From Rhizobium sp. 007 (lineage in GTDB: Bacteria > Pseudomonadota > Alphaproteobacteria > Rhizobiales > Rhizobiaceae), in the NCBI RefSeq assembly GCF_015353075.1, contig NZ_CP064191.1, forward strand, positions 186,001 to 250,000: DNA of 64,000 nucleotides. Direction: 5' to 3'. Positions 1 through 8,440 of this stretch are shown here, piece after piece. Position 1 is the first letter of the stretch. Every line of letters starts with the position of its first letter. The notes under the pieces are model-generated. The model made no database searches, was not told the origin of the DNA, and was given only the letters and a program-made list of their open reading frames with translations. The position numbers and the translations under genes were made by a program.

Positions 1-265
1 GCCCATTATTGAGGATCGTCCCGCCGCTCTTCCAGTCTAGCACCAGGTCCGGGATGTCGGCCTTGATCGCGCCCCGGATATCGAGCGGCGATTGCTGCGA
101 ACCGGACGAGCAGGCACGGTTCTCCTCGGTCAAATATCCCCAGTCTTCTGGACCAGCGTCGCCGCCATAGCTCCAATGCACGCCTTCCGCTGCGAAAGCG
201 GTCTTGACGCAAAGCGGGCAAGCAGCAAGCATGGCCAAACGTTTGATGAAGTCACGCCTTTGCAT
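1..265 (-). CDS. alpha-carbonic anhydrase, N-terminal part (cut by window edge)
   Basis: Reads leftward off the window, so only about 88 N-terminal residues are seen. The product starts with a twin-arginine-like signal (MQRRDFIKRLAML, then a hydrophobic stretch ending TAFAA), so the enzyme is probably exported to the periplasm. The mature part begins HWSYGGDAGPEDWG and continues to SGSQQSPLDI, the signature start of alpha-class carbonic anhydrases, which interconvert CO2 and bicarbonate with a zinc bound by three histidines; those lie outside the window. I chose the ATG at 265 because GGGGGA lies about six bases upstream; an in-frame ATG at 271 is possible. Known context: an alpha-carbonic anhydrase gene is carried on the Mesorhizobium loti symbiosis island and expressed in nodules. 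Class certain from sequence; nodule role inferred. Confidence 0.9.
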   Translation of the reverse strand, partial: MQRRDFIKRLAMLAACPLCVKTAFAAEGVHWSYGGDAGPEDWGYLTEENRACSSGSQQSPLDIRGAIKADIPDLVLDWKSGGTILNNG

Positions 266-432
266 ATTCATTCCCCCACTCATGAGACGAGCAAATAGCG
301 CTCGCCGTAGAAGATACTCATAAAAACGATTGTCTGATGACCCATCGGTCGCAGCGGCGGTCATGATGCTTTCCAGCATAGTTGCGCGCTCGATCGGGGT
401 CTGCAGTAATTCCTCTTCATCAATAAGTCGAG
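266..432 (-). other. open frame continuous with carbonic anhydrase, possible gene remnant
   Basis: On the minus strand an open frame begins after a stop near 433 and runs without interruption into the carbonic anhydrase frame. It encodes LLQTPIERATMLESIM followed by TAAATDGSSDNRFYEYLLRR, which looks like real protein sequence rather than random translation. I do not recognise the family securely. The IS66 target site at 443-450 lies just outside, so this may be the tail of a gene broken by stop codons or by the insertion. It may instead be leader DNA that is open by chance. Confidence 0.3.
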
Positions 433-442
433 CTCAAGTTTC

Positions 443-450
443 AGTCGATA
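443..450. repeat. IS66 target-site duplication, left copy
   Basis: AGTCGATA here is identical to 3268-3275 on the far side of the IS66 element, giving exact element boundaries. Confidence 0.92.
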
Positions 451-528
451 GTATCCCCACGGTGACGGCCGCCTTGCTGAAGAGGGCTGAAGACTGCAAG
501 TCCTAGTGCAAGCACTAGGGATAGTCTT

Positions 529-921
529 ATGACAAAGCAGCTTGTTGAGGTTATCACATCGGTCGAGCGACGTCGGCGCTGGTCTCGGGAGGATAAAGAG
601 CGGCTGGTCGCGGCAACGTTTGAGCCAGGAGCCAGCGTGTCGGAGATCGCGCGATCTGCTGGTATCCATTCCGGCCAGTTGTTCCGCTGGCGAAAGGAAC
701 TGTGCCAGGTATCGGCGCCCTCAATCTCACGGTTTATCCCTGTCGAAGTTGTCGCGAGCTTGCCAGCGCCTGATGCGGTGGAAACGGCCCCGCCTGCACG
801 GTCGCGCAAGAAGACGAGCATCGTGACGATCGAGCTTGGCCGCAGCCGGCGCCTTCGCGTCGAGAGTGACATTGACACCGAAGCCCTGGTTCGGATCCTC
901 GATATCCTGGAGCGGCGATGA
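529..921 (+). CDS. tnpA: IS66 accessory protein TnpA
   Basis: A 130-residue protein of the IS66 Orf1 type. The N-terminal half carries a helix-turn-helix (RRWSREDKERLVAATFEPGA, then SEIARSAGIHSGQLFRWRKEL), which in this family is thought to bind DNA. It overlaps tnpB by four bases (ATGA), which suggests translational coupling. It is required with TnpB and TnpC for IS66 transposition in studied members; its exact biochemical role is unknown. Confidence 0.9.
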   Translation: MTKQLVEVITSVERRRRWSREDKERLVAATFEPGASVSEIARSAGIHSGQLFRWRKELCQVSAPSISRFIPVEVVASLPAPDAVETAPPARSRKKTSIVTIELGRSRRLRVESDIDTEALVRILDILERR

Positions 922-1265
922 TCCCGGTTCCGAGCGGCGTGAAGGTCTGGCTGGCAACAGGTTACACGGACATGCGAAAGGGTTTTCCCGGCCTTGCCCT
1001 GATGGTGCAGGAGACGTTGAAGCGCGATCCTCACAGCGGCCATTTGTTCTGCTTCCGCGGACGTCAGGGTGGATTGATCAAGGTGATCTGGCATGATGGC
1101 CAGGGTGCCTGCCTGTTCACCAAGAAGCTGGAACGGGGTCGCTTCTTATGGCCGTCGGCGGCCGATGGCACGCTGGTGATTACGCCGGCGCAGCTCGGTT
1201 ATTTGCTCGAAGGCATCGATTGGCGGATGCCGCAAAAAACCTGGCGGCCGACGTCGGCTGGATGA
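918..1265 (+). CDS. tnpB: IS66 Orf2 protein TnpB
   Basis: A 115-residue protein with the family signature VWLATGYTDMRKGFPGLALM near the N-terminus, then HLFCFRGRQGGLIKVIWHD and a C-terminal WRMPQKTW. This is the IS66 Orf2 (TnpB) family, an essential transposition accessory of unknown mechanism. The start overlaps the tnpA stop. Full length for the family. Confidence 0.93.
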   Translation: MIPVPSGVKVWLATGYTDMRKGFPGLALMVQETLKRDPHSGHLFCFRGRQGGLIKVIWHDGQGACLFTKKLERGRFLWPSAADGTLVITPAQLGYLLEGIDWRMPQKTWRPTSAG

Positions 1266-1310
1266 GCAAAACCGCTGGCATGACGGGAGCGAATATGATT
1301 CCATCTCGTC

Positions 1311-2948
1311 ATGACCGACGCGGCCGATCAGCTTCCCGACGACCTTGCCAGCGCTCACGCGATGATCCTCGCGGAACGTGCCGCCCGTCGTGAAGCCGAG
1401 GCCGTTGCTGCTCGTGCGCAAGCTGTGAACTCGCATTCCGATGCGCTGATCGCCCGGCTGAGACTGGAGATCGAGAAGCTCAAGCGCGACATCCATGGCA
1501 GCCGCTCGGAGCGGAAGGCCCGGCTTCTCGAACAGATGGAATTGCAGCTCGAAGAGCTGGAAGCCGACGCCAGCCAAGACGAACTGGCGGCAGAGATGGC
1601 GGCACGATCATCGACAGTCAGGGCCTTCGAGCGCAAGCGTCCATCGCGCAAACCGTTTCCCGAGCATCTGCCGCGCGAGCGCGTCGTCATTGCCGCGCCG
1701 ACAAATTGCCCGTGCTGTGGCTCGGCCAGGCTGGCGAAACTGGGCGAGGACATCACTGAGACGCTGGAGGTAATCCCGCGCCAGTGGAAGGTGATCCAGA
1801 CGGTGCGCGAGAAATTCTCCTGCCGCGAATGCGAGAAGATTACTCAGCCGCCTGCGCCCTTCCATGTGACGTCGCGTGGCTTTGCCGGGCCAAACCTGCT
1901 GGCGATGATCCTGTTTGAGAAGTTCGGTCAGCATCAGCCGCTGAACCGGCAAAGTGAGCGCTATGCCCGCGAGGGCATCGATCTCAGCCTGTCGACGCTT
2001 GCCGACCAGGTTGGCGCTTGCGCCGCGGTCTTGAAGCCAGTGCATGGATTGATCGAGGCACATGTGCTGGCTGCCGAGCGGCTGCACGGCGATGACACCA
2101 CGGTGCCGATCCTGGCGACGGGAAAGACCGAAACTGGCCGCATATGGACCTATGTCAGGGATGACCGGCCGTTCGGCGGAACATCGCCACCGGCAGCCCT
2201 CTACTATGCCTCGCGAGATCGTCGCCAGGAGCATCCCGAGAGGCATCTCAAGACCTTCACCGGCATTCTGCAGGCAGACGCATACGGCGGCTACAATCCC
2301 CTGTTCAAAGTGGATCGCAATCCAGGTCCGCTGACGCAGGCGCTGTGTTGGGCGCATGCCCGTCGCAAGTTTTTTGTGCTTGCCGACATTGCCACTAATG
2401 CGAAACGGGGAAAGAACGCAGCAACGATCTCGCCGGCTGCGCTCGAAGCGGTCAGCCGCATCGACATGCTGTTCGACATCGAGCGCGAGATCAATGGCTT
2501 ATCTGCCGGTGAACGACTGGCACGACGGCAACAAGACAGTCGTCCTCTCGTCGACGAGCTTGAGGAATGGCTTCGTTCTGAACGAACAAAGCTGTCGCGC
2601 AGCTCACCGGTCACCGAGCCCATCGATTACATGCTGAAGCGTTGGGAGGGCTTCACGTCCTTCCTCAACGACGGCCGCATCTGCCTCAGCAACAATGCTG
2701 CTGAGCGGGCCCTGCGTGGCTTTGCTCTCGGCAGAAAAGCGTGGCTCTTTGCAGGCTCTGACCGGGGTGCGGATCGCGCCGCCTTCATGGCGACGCTGAT
2801 CATGACAGCCAAGCTCAACGACATTGATCCGCAAGCTTGGCTCGCCGACGTGCTCGCCCGCATCGCCGACACCCCCATCACTAAGTTGGAGCAACTGCTC
2901 CCTTGGAATTGGTCGGCCGTGGGGGCGATTGCCGAAAAGGCGGCGTGA
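1311..2948 (+). CDS. tnpC: IS66 transposase TnpC
   Basis: A 545-residue IS66 transposase. It starts with a coiled-coil leucine-rich region (about residues 20-100), then a zinc-binding-like segment with CPCCG and CRECE (about residues 130-180), and then the DDE-type catalytic domain with GDDTTVPIL, QADAYGGYNPL and the C-terminal NNAAERALRG that holds the last acidic residue. The C-terminal IS66 domain follows (WLFAGSDRGADRAAFMATLI). All expected parts are present, so it should be active. It lies 45 bp after tnpB in the same transcript. Confidence 0.95.
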   Translation: MTDAADQLPDDLASAHAMILAERAARREAEAVAARAQAVNSHSDALIARLRLEIEKLKRDIHGSRSERKARLLEQMELQLEELEADASQDELAAEMAARSSTVRAFERKRPSRKPFPEHLPRERVVIAAPTNCPCCGSARLAKLGEDITETLEVIPRQWKVIQTVREKFSCRECEKITQPPAPFHVTSRGFAGPNLLAMILFEKFGQHQPLNRQSERYAREGIDLSLSTLADQVGACAAVLKPVHGLIEAHVLAAERLHGDDTTVPILATGKTETGRIWTYVRDDRPFGGTSPPAALYYASRDRRQEHPERHLKTFTGILQADAYGGYNPLFKVDRNPGPLTQALCWAHARRKFFVLADIATNAKRGKNAATISPAALEAVSRIDMLFDIEREINGLSAGERLARRQQDSRPLVDELEEWLRSERTKLSRSSPVTEPIDYMLKRWEGFTSFLNDGRICLSNNAAERALRGFALGRKAWLFAGSDRGADRAAFMATLIMTAKLNDIDPQAWLADVLARIADTPITKLEQLLPWNWSAVGAIAEKAA

Positions 2949-2967
2949 TCAAAGGACTGGATCGGCG

Positions 2968-3240
2968 ATGGGATACCGCAACACCACGCTCTACACCCTT
3001 AAATATGTGGCTGAGATGCTCGACGAGGACGAGGACTTTCTCCACGATTGCTCTATCGAGATGTTCTCAGAAGATGGACGCTTGAGTGCCTACGACACCT
3101 ATCCGGCATCTGAACTGAGCGAAACCATCGTCGTCTTCACTGAAGACGGAATCGATAATCTTCAGCACATCGTCAATGTACGTAGAGAAATGGGTGACGC
3201 TCCACCCAAGCCTGCCGCTATCAAACCGCCGGAGCCGTAG
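2968..3240 (+). CDS. small IS66 passenger protein, unknown function
   Basis: A 90-residue acidic protein (starts MGYRNTTLYTLKYVAEMLDE) encoded inside the IS66 element, 19 bp after tnpC and just before the right inverted repeat. Similar small genes sit at this place in some rhizobial IS66 elements, so it belongs to the transposon and not to the host region. I chose ATG 2968; an upstream in-frame start inside tnpC gives a longer but less likely product. No catalytic motif is visible and the function is unknown. Confidence 0.7.
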   Translation: MGYRNTTLYTLKYVAEMLDEDEDFLHDCSIEMFSEDGRLSAYDTYPASELSETIVVFTEDGIDNLQHIVNVRREMGDAPPKPAAIKPPEP

Positions 3241-3267
3241 CTGCTGCGGCCTTCACCGGACGGGTAC

Positions 3268-3275
3268 AGTCGATA
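3268..3275. repeat. IS66 target-site duplication, right copy
   Basis: Second copy of AGTCGATA, directly adjoining the right inverted repeat. Removing the element and one copy restores the pre-insertion sequence. Confidence 0.92.
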
Positions 3276-3433
3276 CCTTTCGTAGTTTGTTACAAAGAGC
3301 ATATCCCGTTTCGAGTCGAATCCATCCAGTCGGGAGGGTCAAAATCGTTGGAGATGTCGTCCGGGTGGACGAAACCAGGCGTTACGCCGGTGGTGATCGA
3401 TCGGCGGAGAGCGCCTGGAGGGAGCGCTTCGAC

Positions 3434-3556
3434 ATGGCGCTCGTCATGCTCAGCGTACTGATCCTGATTCTCGGCCTCGTCGGCTTCCTCCTCAATGTCT
3501 CGCCTATGCGCTGGAAAGTGATCTCTTGCACTGGCGTCCTCAGCAAGGATGATTGA
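3434..3556 (+). CDS. possible 40-residue single-span membrane peptide
   Basis: An ATG with GGAGGGA about ten bases upstream opens a short frame encoding MALVMLSVLILILGLVGFLL and a polar tail. It has one clear hydrophobic span. The frame is open upstream to about 3356 with codons resembling a real protein (VDETRRYAGGDRSAESAWRE), so this may instead be the C-terminal membrane anchor of a truncated larger gene. No family recognised. The rest of 3276-3800 shows no supportable gene. Confidence 0.3.
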   Translation: MALVMLSVLILILGLVGFLLNVSPMRWKVISCTGVLSKDD

Positions 3557-3804
3557 ACCAGCGGTGGACGGTGCCTTTGTCGCGGAGGGCAATTGAATTT
3601 CCGATTCGCGTTCGTTGACTCGATCTGAGCTGGACGAGAAACGCGTCAGCCTTGATCATAATCGTCTCGAAGACGACGCCCCTCACGCCGAGAAGCGATA
3701 AGGAGGTTCCCTCCCGCACGCATCCGTTCGATGCCGGGGCAGCAGGCAATTGCTCCCCAGCCTGGGCACTCGCGCTGGCAGGCGCATGGTATGGCTGGCT
3801 TGGA

Positions 3805-4403
3805 TTACGATCGCGCCAGAGCGGTCCCCGGAATGCCGGCTGATTGCCGCATAGAGACCGCGGTCGTGATCGGCCGAGTCGGTGTCAACGCGGGCTCCCG
3901 AAACTCGTGCCCCTTGAGCCGAACACGCCCATACGTTGCGCAAGCATGTGCGCCCTCCACAAAAACCAAGCTGGATCTTTCGGTGCCCCGGGGCCATGTG
4001 ATCTGCTTCGCCAGATACTGCTCTTCTGCCTGCGTCAGTTCGTCGTAGCCGATCAGGCTGAAGAGCTCTTCCATCCGGCAATCTCCTTCTCGATCCGGAT
4101 GTTTTTTCAGAGCGGATGCGGTCGCAGAAGTCGCATTCCGGCGATCGCTGCGCGCATGGCGTGATTGGCCCAGATGACCGTGGAGATGCCGGCGTCGCGG
4201 TCGGCAGAGACCGGCGTGTTGTAATATTTCGTCGGAACGATGCAGACCGGGAGCTTGTTGTTCCACTCTTTGGCAAAGGCGAGGATCTGGTCTGCGACAG
4301 CCTTGCGGGAATAAATGAGGATCGCATCGGCTCCGGCTTCCCGATAGGGGTCGGCTCGAAGCAGCGCTTCGTCAAGGCCATGGCCGCCGAACAAGGGCTT
4401 CAA
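3805..4403 (-). pseudogene. phosphoenolpyruvate mutase fragment (frameshifted)
   Basis: Minus-strand sequence from 4403 encodes EALLRADPYREAGADAILIY, then EILAF-like and LPVCIVPTKYYNTP and STVIWANHAMRAAI. These match the C-terminal third of PEP mutase/phosphonomutase-type enzymes of the isocitrate lyase superfamily, which make the C-P bond of phosphonates. A frameshift near 4107-4130 moves the continuation (MEELFSLIGYDELTQAEEQY) to another frame. The N-terminal two thirds, with the catalytic Asp and Mg-binding loop, are missing, because the sequence joins a GH127 fragment at about 4395. Certainly non-functional. Confidence 0.75.
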
Positions 4404-5218
4404 CGACTATTACGACCTTCCCAACGACACGGCTTACGCCGAGATCTCGCCTCCGTCGGTCTCGTCTTCTGGGCAAGCCGCACGCTCGCACGCGGCCTGG
4501 ACCGGCGCTATGCCGATATCATGGAACAGGCGCTCTATAATGCGCAATGAGCGGTCTTTCGCTCGACGGCAGGAGTTTTTCTATAGAAATCCGCTTGCGA
4601 GCAGAGGCAGGCACCACCGTTGGAAATGGCATGGCTCCCGTTGTTGCGCACCTAATTTAACATCGCCCGTCTCGTCGCCTCGATCGGCTCTTACATGTAT
4701 GCGGTGGCCGAGGACGAGATCGCGTTGCATCCCTACGATGAAGGCACGGCACGGCTGGAGCTCACGAACGGCGCTGCAGTCGAGCTGAGTCAGACGACCA
4801 ACTATCCCTGGGAGGGCGCGATCGCCTTCACGACGAGGATCGAAAGGCCGGCGCGGTTCGCGCTGTCGCTGCGAATACCGGAATAGACGGAAGGCGCGAG
4901 CTTGAGCGTAACGGCACGATGGCCGATCTTTCGGCCCATGTCGCCGACGGCTATGCCCGCATCGAACGCGAATGAGCGGCCGGCGACCGCGTGGCGCTCC
5001 ATCTGCCGCTCAAGCTTCGGCCGCACTATGCCGATCGGAAGGTCAGACAGGATGCCGGCCGCGTCGCGCTGATGAGCGGCCCGCTCGTCTATTGCCTCGA
5101 TGCAGCCGACAATGGCGGGGATGTGAACGCGATCGTTGTCCCCCGCGAGATTGCGGCCGCGGAGACGACCGTGCTCAAGGACCTGAACGACGCGGTCGCT
5201 GTCGACCTCCCGGTCAAG
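4395..5218 (+). pseudogene. GH127-family (DUF1680) glycosidase fragment, multiply broken
   Basis: Plus-strand pieces in shifting frames read FNDYYDLPNDTAYAE, LARGLDRRYADIMEQALYNA, SIGSYMYAVAEDEIALHPYD, TTNYPWEGAIAFTTRIERPA, and VALMSGPLVYCLDAADNGGD. In this order they match the middle and C-terminal parts of GH127 beta-L-arabinofuranosidase-like proteins (DUF1680). At least three frameshifts or stops are needed to join them and the N-terminal half is absent. A remnant of plant-polysaccharide use now decaying between IS fragments. Confidence 0.72.
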
Positions 5219-5249
5219 TGACGACACGGCGAACTGGGGAAAGGCGCTT

Positions 5250-5535
5250 TACCGCAAGGAATGCTCGTGCCAAATCTTGACGACGAGGCCGCGATCCCAA
5301 CGGCCTTTGCAATCGCGCGAACGTTCCAGGGCGCGGCCTCCTGCTTGGGCGTTTCCAGCGTCAGCGCGACCACCTGATCCATCAGCGCGGGATCGAGTGG
5401 CGCAATGCCGGGCGAACGGCTCTTGTCGCGCAAAAGGCATCCACGCCTTCGGTCATGAAACGCTCCTGCCATCGCTAGACGCAGGTCTTCGATCTGCCGG
5501 TCGCCGCTATAATAGCCACCGTCCCAGGCCGTCAT
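5250..5535 (-). pseudogene. IS630-type transposase fragment, N-terminal helix-turn-helix part
   Basis: Minus-strand translation gives GCLLRDKSRSPGIAPLDPAL followed by a segment ending in VGIAAS and, after a frameshift, VVKIWHEHSL. This is the N-terminal helix-turn-helix region common in rhizobial IS630-family transposases. The catalytic part is not continuous with it; a related middle segment lies just to the right in opposite orientation. Confidence 0.65.
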
Positions 5536-5544
5536 CGCTCATCA

Positions 5545-5790
5545 GGATGATCCTCGCCCGCCACCCATGCTTCTGCGGCGAACCGCAGCAACGATGGCTA
5601 GCCGCACCGCTGGCGCCGCTTCGAACTGTCGAAAGGCAAAGCTTTTGCTGAGAAACTGCACGATGTCGTCGAGCTCTACGTCTCGCCGCCGGCCGTGCCA
5701 TTGTCCTTTCCGTCGATGAAAAATAGGCGCTCGACCGAACGCAGCCGGGCCTTCTTTGAAGAAGGGGCGGGGCGGCGTTTCGTCGTTACG
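5545..5790 (+). pseudogene. IS630-type transposase fragment, middle part
   Basis: Plus-strand sequence around 5590-5760 encodes, in broken frames, PHRWRRFELSKGKAFAEKLH, DVVELYVSPPA, then a LSVDEK-like segment and DRTQPGL, the start of the IS630 catalytic domain. It faces the N-terminal fragment at 5250-5535 in opposite orientation, so a local inversion or two independent copies must be assumed. A close relative of this fragment lies at 32376-32590. Confidence 0.6.
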
Positions 5791-6597
5791 GCAAACTGCT
5801 TTTTTGTCGAACTTGGCGTAATAGAACCGAGCTTCGTGCTGCTCGGCGGAAACCGTGTCCGGCGGTTGAAACGCCAGCGGCGAGCTGAGCGCGTGGGCGC
5901 GCCATAAGAGTTTGGTCCCGCAGACCCGTAAACGCGGATTGGTCCAACTCGCCAAGGAGCGGAGCAAGGGGCGCATGGGCGCTAACGTTAATAGAAAGAT
6001 GGACATCGTTTGCCGCACACGTCCCAGGGTTTCGCCAACGAACGAGATTCCGCAGCGGCCATTCCAAGGAATATCAACTGAAAACTTCCGGTTGTGCATT
6101 GCGAACTCACGCCGAAAGACTCCACAGCATTAGTTAAAACCATCATATTTCTGCTTCTTCTGCGCTTTGTCTGTTTCGACGATGTAGCATCGACCCGGAA
6201 TGTGCCGCTCTTGGTGCATTGCGGCGAAAGGCGGTGGCGGCGTTCGCAACGACAGCCGCGTCGCTGAAAGGTGATGCGACCTTCCGGCGCATTACTCCTT
6301 GCCCCTTCCATGACTACCGCATCGCCAGATGCTGGGACATCATCCATAAACCTGGTGTCAGAAACACGACACAGCGGTGCTCGAGCCGCCGCCTAGCGAT
6401 GGCGCCTCTCGCCACTGAATTACACTCAAAAATTCGCGTCAGCGCTCATAAACCCCAGTTGGCATGAATTTTGAAACTCCCTCGCCGTACAGCGCAGGAG
6501 CTGCCAAACAGCATGGAATTATTCGACAAGTGATGGCGGAAACAAAGGTCCCATGGCTTGGGCTCGTAGCTCGAGAGCCTACTGCGAGGTGAGGAGC
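5791..6597. other. about 800 bp without a recognisable gene
   Basis: Open frames here are short, have mixed composition and match nothing I recognise. The right end is the upstream region of the LuxR-type gene; I see no clear lux-box palindrome in it. Confidence 0.5.
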
Positions 6598-7497
6598 ATG
6601 TCTGCAGCAAGCAACTTGCGCGTCGATAGCAAACGACTGATCGAGGTGAATTCCATGGAGTACCGCAGGATCACAGACGTGACTTCAACGTCTAAGGCAA
6701 TAGCCAGAATGTCCGATCAGTTTTCGCTTGATGCGCCAGTCTATTGCGAGGTGACGACTGATGAGGAGGTTGCCGTCGCGTTTGACATGTTTCTAAGCCA
6801 GCTCAATGGAGCTATTCGCATTGAACAGCTGTTCGACCGATTATTCGTTTTTGCGCGCAACTTCAACTGCCGGTGGATTGCCTATGGTGCTCCGGCGCAA
6901 TTTCAGGATCCACATAGGCAGAACGGAGGCAAACCACAGATTACATCGAATTATCCTCCCGAGTGGCAAGAGCACTGTGTCGAAAAAGGCTATGACAAGA
7001 TCGATCCCACCGTAAAGACGAGCCGGTTTCATTCGGCCGCTTTTCGGTGGAGTGAAGCGTACAAAGATGCAAGCACAACTGACAGCGAAAGACGCGTCTT
7101 CGACGAGGCTGCAAAGTTCGGCCTGAGGTCTGGTGTTACCATTCCTCTGCATGGGCCGTGTGGTAGCTTTTCGACCATGAACTTTGCTCAAACGGAAACG
7201 CGCGATCTAGAAAATATCGCGGTCGCCTACCTGCAACTTGCCGCGTTGCATTTTCATTTGCAGGTAGTGGGATGCTTGGACGTGAGCGGCGGCGATGTTC
7301 CCAGCCTTTCTGCCAGAGAAAAGGAGTGTATTCGGTGGGTAGCAAAAGGAAAATCATCATGGGACATCGGAGTTATTCTCGGAATTTCCCAAAATACAGT
7401 CAATTTCCATGTTAAAAATGTATTACGAAAATTAGAAACGGGAAGCAGGACGGTTGCCGCTTTGAAAGCTGCGCGATTAGGACTGATCGAACCGTAA
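6598..7497 (+). CDS. LuxR-family quorum-sensing-type regulator (no synthase nearby)
   Basis: A 299-residue transcription factor. An autoinducer-binding domain covers roughly residues 60-210 and keeps the acyl-homoserine-lactone contact pattern: W and Y in YPPEWQEHCVEKGYDKIDPT, the D-P pair in the same segment, W in FRWSE, and G in FGLRSGVTIP. A C-terminal LuxR helix-turn-helix follows (LSAREKECIRWVAKGKSSWD, then IGVILGISQNTVNFHVKNVL). Start ATG 6598 follows GAGGTGAGGAG; an upstream in-frame ATG at 6553 lacks such a site. It has about 60 residues before the ligand domain, longer than TraR. No luxI-type synthase lies in the window, so it is a solo here. It resembles, from memory, y4qH of pNGR234a. 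Its likely targets are the adjoining biosynthetic genes. Confidence 0.9.
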   Translation: MSAASNLRVDSKRLIEVNSMEYRRITDVTSTSKAIARMSDQFSLDAPVYCEVTTDEEVAVAFDMFLSQLNGAIRIEQLFDRLFVFARNFNCRWIAYGAPAQFQDPHRQNGGKPQITSNYPPEWQEHCVEKGYDKIDPTVKTSRFHSAAFRWSEAYKDASTTDSERRVFDEAAKFGLRSGVTIPLHGPCGSFSTMNFAQTETRDLENIAVAYLQLAALHFHLQVVGCLDVSGGDVPSLSAREKECIRWVAKGKSSWDIGVILGISQNTVNFHVKNVLRKLETGSRTVAALKAARLGLIEP

Positions 7498-7629
7498 TTT
7501 GGACTGCCATACATCAATCAGACCTCGTTAGGGCTTCAATTGACAGTTTGCCGACTATCCACGATTCTCCGTCCGCAGGCCGTTGGGAGCATTCAGTTGG
7601 AGTATTTGCTTGGCCAATCCACTATCTGG

Positions 7630-8173
7630 CCGTTGCCACGGCATCGATAGACGCGTTTGACGCTTCCCCAGGAACGGCCGTCACTTCGCGCATTTGGGCG
7701 CATAATATCGCGAACACGGCAATAACCGAATGGCGGCATATCGCCGGTTGATCGGTTTGATCTTATCGACCAGACCCGCGTCCGCAAGCGGAGCCCGCCT
7801 ACGAGCTTCCGAAGGACGTTGCTTGGAGACCCGCCGCGTTATTGGATCGAGTGACATCGAGCTTAACAAAGCTTTTTTGGGCCAACTTGAGAATTTCGCC
7901 TTCGATCGTCTTCTTGCCGAGCGGGCGCTGTCGTTCCTCGACCTGGTTCTGAAGAGCTCGATAGTCGGAATCGGATAACTCCTCCTGCGATGCTGTCGCT
8001 GCAAGCATGCGCCAGGTGAACAATTGGTTCGCCTGGATGCCATGCCGCCGAGCAAAATGCTCCCGTCGCGTCCGATTTCAATGTCTCTTGCAGATTGCGA
8101 GCCTTTCGGCCGTCAACTGGTGGCGGCGCTCCGAGCCGGACAGCACTTCTATCTTCGAATTGTGAGCAGTCAT
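7630..8173 (-). pseudogene. IS3-family (IS2-like) transposase relic
   Basis: From an ATG at 8173 on the minus strand the frame reads MTAHNSKIEVLSGSERR, the typical start of IS2-like OrfA, and soon hits a stop. Further pieces follow in other frames: NQLFTWRMLAATA, ALQNQVEERQRPLGKKTIEG, PLADAGLVDKIKPINR, and YGYCRVRDI with SVKRVYR. Several frameshifts and loss of the catalytic part make it dead. Confidence 0.75.
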
Positions 8174-8305
8174 GATGGGCACGTTACCTCGCTTACCTAA
8201 CCGTGGAGATCGCGTCCGGATTTTTTGGGCCACATATTCTGACTGGAGTAGGCGGATACTAAAGAATGGCTGGTGACCACACTACCGACGTAGGTAGGCG
8301 CATGG

Positions 8306-8329
8306 GCTGTGTTTAGCGTTTAAAACAGC
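8306..8329. promoter_or_regulatory. 24-bp imperfect dyad upstream of the aminotransferase gene
   Basis: GCTGTGTTTAGC and GTTTAAAACAGC form an inverted repeat matching at 9 of 12 paired positions, with perfect outer arms GCTGT/ACAGC. It lies about 112 bp before the aminotransferase start. Length and position suit an activator operator, for example for the LuxR-type protein encoded upstream. Assignment is inference. Confidence 0.35.
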
Positions 8330-8440
8330 AAAACAACCGCGCGAATTTCAACTGACGCTGTCTTGTGAGCAGAGCAAGATTGCATCGCGTTGTTCAAGGA
8401 GTATGCCGCGACGCTTTCGTGGCATCGTCGGGAGAAGATC

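Larger units (their letters stand above)
451..3267 (+). mobile_element. intact IS66-family insertion sequence
   Basis: A 2817-bp element with imperfect terminal inverted repeats: the left end reads GTATCCCCACGGTGACGGCC and the right end, on the other strand, GTACCCGTCCGGTGAAGGCC. It is flanked by a perfect 8-bp direct repeat AGTCGATA at 443-450 and 3268-3275, the target duplication length known for IS66. It carries the standard tnpA, tnpB, tnpC order plus a small passenger gene. All frames are open, so it may still be mobile, and the perfect duplication suggests a fairly recent insertion. Confidence 0.93.

Noticed and set aside
1608-2357. A 249-codon minus-strand frame inside IS66
   Set aside because: Antisense to the intact tnpC transposase and lacking any motif.
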